DNA of 64,000 nt, taken from Bog-473 sp052140165 (GTDB lineage Bacteria > Actinomycetota > Acidimicrobiia > Acidimicrobiales > RAAP-2). The notes beneath the pieces are model-generated. The model was not told the DNA's origin. It saw only the letters and a program-made list of their open reading frames with translations, and did not search any database. Each line of letters begins with the position of its first letter. The first letter of the stretch is position 1. The stretch covers positions 14,077 to 78,076 of the forward strand of contig JBKQUM010000158.1 in NCBI GenBank assembly GCA_052140165.1, written 5' to 3'. Shown here piece by piece: positions 57,487-64,000 of this stretch. Position numbers and translations under genes: made by a program.

Positions 57487-60400
57487 GTGGGCCACGGGCG
57501 GCGAGAAGTCCATCGACACAGCGGCAGGACTGCGCACCGCCTCGCCTGCGCGCTCCTCGGAGCGTCGCTGGCGATGGTCGTGGCCCTGGCGGTCGCCGTC
57601 GCGGTCGACGCCGCCGGGGCGTCCAGGGCGCTCGCCGCCGGCACCGGCCGTGAGCCGTTGCACGGGCACCAGGGCATCGTGCCCCCCGGGGCGACCCTCA
57701 TCGGGCCCGCGCCGTCGACGACCACGCTCCCGCTCGTGGTCACGCTCCAGCCCCGCGATCCCGCCGCGCTGAGCGCAGAGGTCCAGGCGGTCTCCGACCC
57801 GCGCTCGCCCCAGTACCGCCATTTCCTGACGCCGGCCGAGTTCGCGCGGCGCTTCGGTGCGACGCCGTCCTCCGTGGCGCAGGTCGCCTCCGCGCTCAGG
57901 AGCCAGGGGCTGAGCGTGGGGACACCCTCGGCGACGGGGTTGTCGCTGCCCGTGTCGGGGACCGTGGCACAGGTGCAGTCCGCGTTCTCGACACCGATCT
58001 CGCGTTACCGGCTGTCCTCGGGCAAGACGGGGTTCGACAACGGGTCCGCCCCGGAGGTGCCGGTAGCCGTGGCGCCGCAGATCGAGGGGATCCTCGGCCT
58101 GGACACCCTCAGCCCGCCGCAGCCGTCCACGACCGTGCCGCAGGCGAGCTCGGCCAGCCCCCACCCCGCCACGTCAGGCGCGGCGCCGACGGTCTCGGGG
58201 CAGCCCACGCCGACGTGCTCGGGCCTCAGCGAAGCCCAGACGAGCTACCCGGGGGCGCTCGATGCGGACCAGCTGGCGCAGGCGTACTCGTTCGACCCGC
58301 TCTACGCCGCGAATCACTACGGGGCCGGGGCCACGGTCGCCCTGCTCGAGATGGCCGGGGCCGGCTTCAGCTCGAGTGACATCTCGACCTTCGCCGCCTG
58401 CTACGGGATCCCATTCACACCCGGTGACGGGCAGATCACGCAAAAGGACGTGGACGGTGGTGGAGCCGAGGGACCCGGCACCGTGGAGTCGGAGCTCGAC
58501 ATCGAGGACGTGCTCTCGCTGGCGCCCCAGGCGAACATCGAGGTCTACGAGGGCGAACAGAGCATGTACGACGTGTTCAGCCAGATCGTCAGCGACCATA
58601 CGGCCAAGATCGTGAGTGCGAGCTGGACAAACGGTTGCGAGGCCTACGTGGGCCAGTCGTACCAGAACTCGGAGAACACGCTCTTCCAGGCCGCTGCCAT
58701 CGAGGGGCAGTCGATCTTCGTGGCCTCGGGGGACGAGGGATCGGAGGGCTGCAACGTCAACGGTGTTTCCGAAGCGAAGACCGGCACCGATCCCGTGGCT
58801 CAGGCCGTCGACCCGTCCACGGGAACCCTGTACATCGCAAACAAGTCGAGCAACACCGTCAGCGTGGACAGCGAGGGGAGTACCAGCGATCCCTCGAACT
58901 TCGCCAACGCTTTCTCCGTCCCGACCGGCTCCGGGCCGGACGCCGTCGCGCTGGACTCGTCGGCGGGCGAGGTGTTCGTCGCCAACTCGGGGAGCAGCAC
59001 GTTGACCGAGTTCTCCACTACCACGTGCAACCAGACGACGACCAGCGGTTGCAGTTCGCCTACGTCGATCCTCTCCGGCGGGAACCTCAACGCGCCCGAC
59101 TCACTCGTCGTCAACGGGTCGACCCTGTACGTGGGGAACAACAACGGCAAGGTGGCGGTCTACAACATCACCACGAATCAATTCGTGGCGACCGTGACAC
59201 TCGCGTCGTCGTCCCACCCGACCGCGCTGGCAGTCGACGCGGCCAACGGCTTCGTCTACGTGGCCGACGGCAGCAACAGCCGGATTGAGTACTTCAACGC
59301 CACGACCTGCAATGCAACCACCTTCACGACATGCTCCGCCACACCGCTCACGGTCCCTGTCGGTGTCGATCCCGTCGCTCTGGCCGTTGCCAGCGCTGGC
59401 GGCGACCTCTATGTGGGCAATGCAGGGACCGGTGGTGGGATCACGGTGGTCAGCCTGGCCACCCACGCGGTGGTGAAGACCATTTCGACCACCCAACCCT
59501 CGAACGTGACCGGTCTGGTGCAATCGATCGGTATGTCCCCGAACAACCAAGAAGTGCTCGCCGTGCTCACCGGCCCCTCCCCCTCCGGCTCCTCCCCCTA
59601 CTTCTTTCCTGGGGACGTGATGGCGACGGTCAACACGTCGACCCGCTCGATCAGCGCGACGGTCAGCTTGCAGAATGGTTGGGATCCGATGGGTCAGTTG
59701 GTGAGCGACGGCACCCGCGACGACGTCTGGGCCCTCGACGAGAGCAGTGGGTCCGACGAGGGCGACCTCGTCCAGAACCTCAACCTTGGCGTCTCCGACC
59801 CGGCCAGCCAGCCCTACGTCACGGCCGTCGGTGGCACATCGGTCACGTCCGTCGGTCCTCCGGCGCCGACCGAGACGGTGTGGAACGACCAGCTCAACTA
59901 TTCGGAGGGTGCCGGTGGCGGGGGTATTTCACAGACGTTCTCCATGCCGGCGTACCAGCAGCCGCTCGGCACGGTGAGCGGCAGCAGCGGCACGCCCTGC
60001 GCAGCCTCGTCCGGCGATTGCCGCGAGGTCCCCGACGTGTCGGCCGATGCCGACCCGAGCACCGGGTACTTTATTTACGACTCAGTGAACGGTCTGGACT
60101 GGGACGTGCTGGGCGGTACGAGCGGGGCGGCGCCGCTGTGGGCCGCCGTCCTGGCCGTCGACGCCTCGGCCGACGGCAACACGGCCGGGTACGGCGCCTT
60201 GGACCCGGCGCTCTACCTGCTGGCGCAACAGTCCGCGGGCACCTACCTCAACGACGTCACCACGGGGAACAACGACTACAACGCGACCGACGGTGGTTCG
60301 TACCCGGCCATGGCCGGGTACGACATGGCGACCGGCCTGGGCACGCCTGTCGCCTCGCAGCTGGCGATCGGGCTCACGGGCATCCCGCTCGACGTGGTCG

Positions 60401-63400
60401 TGTCGGGCACCCAGGCCTACGAAGGCACGCCGTCCTTCACCGCGTCGGCCAACTACGCCGGCTCGGGGAGCGCCCCTTTCGGCGTCACCCTGAACACGAG
60501 CGGCCTCGCCTGCACCGAGGTCGGCACCTCCACGACCATCACCCCGACCCTGCCCCTCGGGACCGACACCCTGGTCGCCTCCTCGTGCAGCGGGCTGACC
60601 CTCTCGGGCGTCGATGCGGGTGACTACGCCGTCGTCTATACGACCGACGCCAACGACTTCACGGTCAATCCCGGTCCGGTCGACGTCGCCGTGTCCGGCA
60701 CCCAGAGCTTCGGTGGCACGCCGATCTTCGCGGGAACGGACAGCCCGCCCCCAGGCATCACGGTCAGCACCACCGGGCTGACTTGCACGAAGGTCGGCGT
60801 CCTGAGCCTGCAGCCCATCGCACCGACGCTGGCGGCCGGGAACTATGCGCTGTCGCCTTCGTCGTGCAGCGGGGCGGCACTCGCGGGCACCAACACCGGC
60901 GACTACACGCTCGTCTACACGGGCAGCCCGAGTGACTTCACGGTGACCCCCGCGCTCCTGACCGTCACGGCCTCGAGCGGCTCCATGAACTACGGCGCCG
61001 CACCTCCCGTGATCACGCCGGGCTACTTCGGCTTCGTCAACGGCAACACCCCCTCGTCGCTCACGACCCCGCCGACGTGCTCGACGGCGGCAACGAGCTC
61101 GAGCCCGGTGTCGGGGAGCCCGTACCTGTCGTCCTGCGCCGGGGCGGTGGACTCGAATTACTCGTTCAGCTACCTCGACGGCTCCGTGACGGTGAGCCCC
61201 GTGCCCCTGACGATCACCGCCTCGAGCCCGGCCATGACCTACGGCGGGACGGTGCCGGCGATCACGGCGGGCTACGCCGGGTTCGTCAACGGCGACACGG
61301 CGTCGTCGCTCTTGGCCAAGCCGACCTGCTCGACGACGGCCACCGGCTCGGACCCCGTCTCTCCGCCCACGTACCCGTCCTCGTGCTCGGGCGCCGCCGA
61401 CCCCAACTACACCATCGGCTACGTCGGCGGCTCGGTGACGATCAACCGGGCCTCCTTGACGATCACCGCCTCGAGCCCGGCCATGACCTACGGCGGGACG
61501 GTGCCGGCGATCACGCCGGGCTACGCCGGGTTCGTCAACGGCGACTCGGCGTCCGCGCTGACGACGCCGCCGACCTGTTCGACCACGGCCTCCGGCTCAG
61601 ATCCGGCCTCCCCGCCGACGTACCCGTCCTCGTGCTCGGGCGCCGCCGACCCCAACTACACCATCGGCTACGTCGGCGGCTCTGTGACGATCGACAAAGC
61701 CCCGCTGACCGTCACCGCCTCGAGCCCGGCCATGACCTACGGCGGGACGGTGCCGGCGATCACGCCGGGCTACGCCGGGTTCGTCAACGGCGACTCGGCG
61801 TCGTCGCTCTCGGCCAAGCCCACCTGCTCGACGACGGCGACGAGCTCGAGCCCGGCATCGCCGCCCGCCTACACCTCCTCGTGCTCGGGCGCCGCCGATG
61901 CCAACTACACGATCAGCTACGGGACCGGATCGGTCACGGTCGACAAGGCCCCGCTGACCGTCACCGCCTCGAGCCCGGCCATGACCTACGGCGGGACGGT
62001 GCCGGCGATCACGGCGGGCTACGCCGGGTTCGTCAACGGCGACTCGGCGTCGTCGCTCTCGGCCAAGCCGACCTGCTCGACGACGGCCACCGGCTCGGAC
62101 CCCGTCTCTCCGCCCACGTACCCGTCCTCGTGCTCGGGCGCCGCCGACCCCAACTACACCATCGGCTACGCCGGCGGGTCGGTGACGATCAACCAGGCGC
62201 CGTTGACGATCACGGCTTCGAGCGCATCCATGACCTACGGCGGCACGGTGGCCGGGATCATCCCGAGCTACTCCGGCTTCGTGAATGGCGACGGTCCCGG
62301 TTCACTCTCCACGGCACCGACCTGCACGACGACGGCGACGAGCTCGAGCCCGGCATCGCCGCCCGCCTACACCTCCTCGTGCTCGGGCGCCTCGGATGCC
62401 AACTACACGATCAGCTACGGGACCGGATCGGTGACGATCAGGAAGGCCCCGCTGTCCGTGACGGCGTCGAGCGGGTCCATGGCCTACGGGGGAGCCGTGC
62501 CGGCGATCGCGCCGAGCTACTCCGGCTTTGTGAACGGCGACGGTCCCGGCTCGCTCTCCACGGCACCGACCTGCACGACGACGGCGACGAGCTCGAGCCC
62601 GGTGTCGGGGAGCCCGTACCTGTCGTCCTGCGCCGGGGCGGTGGACGCGAATTACTCGTTCAGCTACCCCACCGGCTCCGTGACGGTGGGCCCCGTCCCC
62701 CTTACGATCACCGCCTCCAGTCCGACGACCCCGTACGGATCCGCCGCCACCATCGCGCCCGGCTACTCGGGCTTCGTCAACGGCGACACCGGGTCGTCGC
62801 TGACGACAAAGCCCGTCTGCACGACGACGGCGACCAAATCGAGCCCCGTCTCCGGTTCGCCGTATGCATCGTCGTGCAGCGGGGCGGTAGACCCGAACTA
62901 CGTGATCGCCTACGTGACCGGCTCGGTGACGGTCAACCCGGCTCCCTTGACCATCACCGCTTCCAGCGGGACGATGACCTACGGCTCGACACCGCCCGCC
63001 GTCACGGCTTCCTACGCGGGCTTCGCCAACGGTGACAGCGCAGCGTCCCTGAGCCCGCCGCCCACCTGTTCGACGCTGGCCGCCAGCACCAGCCCGGTGT
63101 CACCGCCGACCTACGCGTCGTCCTGCAAGGGGGCGGCGGACCCCAACTACTCCTTCAGCTACGACGAGGGGGCGGTCACGGTGAACCCGGCGCCGATTCC
63201 CGTCGCCGTCAGCGGCAGCCAGGCCGACATGGCCGCGCCGAGCTTCAGTGCGACCGACAGCCCGCCCGCCGGTGTCACCGTGGACACGACCGGCCTGACC
63301 TGCAGCGAGGTCGCCCCGTCGACCACGATCACGGGAAACCTGCCATCCGGCAGCTACACCCTGGTGGCGTCCTCGTGCGCCGGCGCGCAGCCCACTGGCA

Positions 63401-64000
63401 ACGATGCCCCCGACTACGAGGTCGTGATCACCAGCGCCTCGGGCGACTTCACGGTGACCGGTGGCCCCACGCAGTCCAACCCGTCCACCCCGCCGCCGCC
63501 CACGGCGCCGGTCACGCACGGCTACTGGCTGGTCGGCTCGGACGGGGGGATCTTCACGTTCGGGTCTGCCAGCTTCTACGGGTCGACGGGCAGTCTGAAG
63601 CTCCAACGCCCGGTGGTCGGCATCACGCCGACGAAGGACCGCGGCGGGTACTGGTTGGTCGCGTCCGACGGCGGCACGTTCGCCTTCGGCGACGCCGGCT
63701 TCTACGGCTCCATTCCCGGCCTCGGGCTCAACCCCGCCGGATCGGGCCTTCCCCACAGCTTGAACGCGCCGATCGTCGGCATGGTGCCGGCCGCCGACGG
63801 TCAGGGGTACTTCGTGGTGGCATCCGACGGAGGGGTCTTCGCGTTCGGACCCGGCGCCAGCTTCGCCGGTTCGTGCCCGGGGATCGGAGGCTGCTCGGGC
63901 CCCGCCGTGGCGGTCATCCCCGACTCCAGCGGGAGCGGGTACTGGCTCTTCACCGCCACCGGGAACGTCTACACCTTCGGCGACGCCCCCTACCTCGGCG
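57487..64000 (+). CDS. Giant secreted S53 (sedolisin) protease, 5' part, with propeller insertion and MBG repeats
   Basis: An open frame of at least 2171 codons running off the window. Order: signal peptide (1-45, RR then Ala/Val-rich core); pro-kumamolisin prodomain (about 75-200); S53 catalytic part 1 with ESELDIE (Glu334, Asp338) and ASGDEGSEGC (oxyanion Asp416). Then a 340-residue beta-propeller-like insertion (about 427-768), then catalytic part 2 with PYVTAVGGTS, VPDVSADADPSTGY, LGGTSGAAPLWAA (Ser879) and a calcium-site-like tail TTGNNDYN...GYDMATGLGTP. C-terminal: two beta-sandwich repeats, nine 83-residue MBG-type repeats, a third sandwich repeat, a Pro-rich linker and GYWLVASDGG repeats. 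Start GTG 57487; ATG 57391 in frame is the alternative. Probably a surface-bound acid protease. Confidence 0.88.
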   Translation, partial: MGHGRREVHRHSGRTAHRLACALLGASLAMVVALAVAVAVDAAGASRALAAGTGREPLHGHQGIVPPGATLIGPAPSTTTLPLVVTLQPRDPAALSAEVQAVSDPRSPQYRHFLTPAEFARRFGATPSSVAQVASALRSQGLSVGTPSATGLSLPVSGTVAQVQSAFSTPISRYRLSSGKTGFDNGSAPEVPVAVAPQIEGILGLDTLSPPQPSTTVPQASSASPHPATSGAAPTVSGQPTPTCSGLSEAQTSYPGALDADQLAQAYSFDPLYAANHYGAGATVALLEMAGAGFSSSDISTFAACYGIPFTPGDGQITQKDVDGGGAEGPGTVESELDIEDVLSLAPQANIEVYEGEQSMYDVFSQIVSDHTAKIVSASWTNGCEAYVGQSYQNSENTLFQAAAIEGQSIFVASGDEGSEGCNVNGVSEAKTGTDPVAQAVDPSTGTLYIANKSSNTVSVDSEGSTSDPSNFANAFSVPTGSGPDAVALDSSAGEVFVANSGSSTLTEFSTTTCNQTTTSGCSSPTSILSGGNLNAPDSLVVNGSTLYVGNNNGKVAVYNITTNQFVATVTLASSSHPTALAVDAANGFVYVADGSNSRIEYFNATTCNATTFTTCSATPLTVPVGVDPVALAVASAGGDLYVGNAGTGGGITVVSLATHAVVKTISTTQPSNVTGLVQSIGMSPNNQEVLAVLTGPSPSGSSPYFFPGDVMATVNTSTRSISATVSLQNGWDPMGQLVSDGTRDDVWALDESSGSDEGDLVQNLNLGVSDPASQPYVTAVGGTSVTSVGPPAPTETVWNDQLNYSEGAGGGGISQTFSMPAYQQPLGTVSGSSGTPCAASSGDCREVPDVSADADPSTGYFIYDSVNGLDWDVLGGTSGAAPLWAAVLAVDASADGNTAGYGALDPALYLLAQQSAGTYLNDVTTGNNDYNATDGGSYPAMAGYDMATGLGTPVASQLAIGLTGIPLDVVVSGTQAYEGTPSFTASANYAGSGSAPFGVTLNTSGLACTEVGTSTTITPTLPLGTDTLVASSCSGLTLSGVDAGDYAVVYTTDANDFTVNPGPVDVAVSGTQSFGGTPIFAGTDSPPPGITVSTTGLTCTKVGVLSLQPIAPTLAAGNYALSPSSCSGAALAGTNTGDYTLVYTGSPSDFTVTPALLTVTASSGSMNYGAAPPVITPGYFGFVNGNTPSSLTTPPTCSTAATSSSPVSGSPYLSSCAGAVDSNYSFSYLDGSVTVSPVPLTITASSPAMTYGGTVPAITAGYAGFVNGDTASSLLAKPTCSTTATGSDPVSPPTYPSSCSGAADPNYTIGYVGGSVTINRASLTITASSPAMTYGGTVPAITPGYAGFVNGDSASALTTPPTCSTTASGSDPASPPTYPSSCSGAADPNYTIGYVGGSVTIDKAPLTVTASSPAMTYGGTVPAITPGYAGFVNGDSASSLSAKPTCSTTATSSSPASPPAYTSSCSGAADANYTISYGTGSVTVDKAPLTVTASSPAMTYGGTVPAITAGYAGFVNGDSASSLSAKPTCSTTATGSDPVSPPTYPSSCSGAADPNYTIGYAGGSVTINQAPLTITASSASMTYGGTVAGIIPSYSGFVNGDGPGSLSTAPTCTTTATSSSPASPPAYTSSCSGASDANYTISYGTGSVTIRKAPLSVTASSGSMAYGGAVPAIAPSYSGFVNGDGPGSLSTAPTCTTTATSSSPVSGSPYLSSCAGAVDANYSFSYPTGSVTVGPVPLTITASSPTTPYGSAATIAPGYSGFVNGDTGSSLTTKPVCTTTATKSSPVSGSPYASSCSGAVDPNYVIAYVTGSVTVNPAPLTITASSGTMTYGSTPPAVTASYAGFANGDSAASLSPPPTCSTLAASTSPVSPPTYASSCKGAADPNYSFSYDEGAVTVNPAPIPVAVSGSQADMAAPSFSATDSPPAGVTVDTTGLTCSEVAPSTTITGNLPSGSYTLVASSCAGAQPTGNDAPDYEVVITSASGDFTVTGGPTQSNPSTPPPPTAPVTHGYWLVGSDGGIFTFGSASFYGSTGSLKLQRPVVGITPTKDRGGYWLVASDGGTFAFGDAGFYGSIPGLGLNPAGSGLPHSLNAPIVGMVPAADGQGYFVVASDGGVFAFGPGASFAGSCPGIGGCSGPAVAVIPDSSGSGYWLFTATGNVYTFGDAPYLG
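58765..59790 (+). other. Beta-propeller-like insertion inside the S53 catalytic domain
   Basis: About 340 residues between the catalytic Glu/Asp/Asp half and the Ser half. It shows YVTN/NHL-type blades: GTLYIANKSSNTVSV, GEVFVANSGSSTLTEF, STLYVGNNNGKVAVYN, GFVYVADGSNSRIEYFN and GDLYVGNAGTGGGITVVS, spaced about 40-65 residues with D-A-V-A-L-D or A-L-A-V-D before each. Classical sedolisin has 117 residues from Asp170 to Ser287. Here Asp416 to Ser879 is 463. Confidence 0.75.
60955..63190 (+). repeat. Nine tandem MBG-type repeats, 249-bp period
   Basis: Units recur with their M-x-Y-G (or T-P-Y-G) motif at 60985, 61234, 61483, 61732, 61981, 62230, 62479, 62728 and 62974. Seven intervals are exactly 249 bp and the last is 246 bp. 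Each unit reads L-T-[IV]-T-A-S-S-x-x-M-T-Y-G-G-T-V-P-A-I then GYAGFVNGD, P-T-C-[ST]-T-T-A, S-S-C-S-G-A-x-D-x-N-Y and a G-S-V-T strand. Neighbouring copies are nearly identical in DNA over long stretches, unlike the diverged GYWL repeats. Two Cys per unit probably form a disulfide. Confidence 0.92.
63517..64000 (+). repeat. GYWLVASDGG repeats at the visible end of the S53 protein
   Basis: At least four units begin here: HGYWLVGSDGGIFTFGSASF, GGYWLVASDGGTFAFGDAGF, QGYFVVASDGGVFAFGPGAS and SGYWLFTATGNVYTFGDAPY. They follow a T-P-P-P-P-T-A-P linker. They are of the same family as the six units in the L,D-transpeptidase at 1855-3372 and continue beyond the window. Confidence 0.85.

Noticed and set aside
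61077..63035. A 652-codon open frame across the repeat region in another reading frame
   Set aside because: It is a shadow of the 249-bp repeats, since the period is a multiple of three and keeps any frame open. Its composition (Arg, His, Asp-rich) is not protein-like and the real frame has MBG and secretion signatures.
60955..63190. CRISPR array
   Set aside because: Units are 249 bp, contiguous and coding; there are no short palindromic repeats with unique spacers.

Overview
The window is high-GC DNA (about 70% by eye), densely coding on both strands, with many GTG starts and 4-bp ATGA/GTGA/TGATG stop-start overlaps. Gene content points to a non-photosynthetic actinobacterium, most likely of the Acidimicrobiia type. 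The evidence is a mycothiol-dependent-reductase-like protein (Rv2466c family), ergothioneine genes, an MptB-like mannosyltransferase, type I glutamine synthetase, Rv1284-like carbonic anhydrase, many P450, acyl-CoA and nitronate-monooxygenase genes, and surface proteins built from a GYWLVASDGG repeat. The lineage is inferred from gene content only. No tRNA, rRNA, CRISPR array, insertion sequence or prophage was seen.

Layout. 1-6670: an MBL-fold fragment, glnA, a secreted L,D-transpeptidase with surface repeats, a beta-carbonic anhydrase, a CaiB-type CoA transferase and two small proteins. 6698-13345: a catabolic patch of alpha/beta hydrolase, acyl-CoA dehydrogenase, rpiA, P450, and a haloalkane dehalogenase translationally coupled to a Baeyer-Villiger-type monooxygenase. 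13315-19823: an ABC-2 permease pair without an ATPase, a TrmO-Maf fusion, a small membrane protein and an arylsulfatase. 19879-34484: redox and detoxification genes (CPWA-variant DsbA-like protein, M20 peptidase, SRPBCC, DUF2237, nitroreductase, nitronate monooxygenase, phosphotransferase, P450). This stretch also holds an ArsR-type regulator with overlapping divergent promoters facing a small gene, a second sulfatase, two short-chain dehydrogenases, and EthD- and SnoaL-like proteins.

34501-42673: envelope and thiol genes: mptB, sqdB (UDP-sulfoquinovose synthase), a YfhO-like membrane protein, egtD and egtB. 42850-48767: a PadR-ABC exporter operon whose regulator has a His-rich N-terminus, a nitronate monooxygenase, and a DHA2 exporter fused to a MarR-like domain. 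48843-52270: a tight trpC-trpF-trpB-trpA operon without trpE, trpG or trpD. 52267-56975: an SGNH hydrolase and a type II fatty-acid operon fabD-fabG-acpP-fabF, in which FabD carries a C-terminal lipoyl-like domain. 56976-57486 is the only non-coding gap above 300 bp and contains three strong inverted repeats.

57487-64000 is the 5' part of one giant open frame running off the window. It encodes a secreted sedolisin (S53) protease whose catalytic domain is split by a beta-propeller-like insertion. Nine 83-residue MBG-type repeats follow, then the same GYWLVASDGG repeats found in the L,D-transpeptidase at the other end of the window. This is the most unusual object here.
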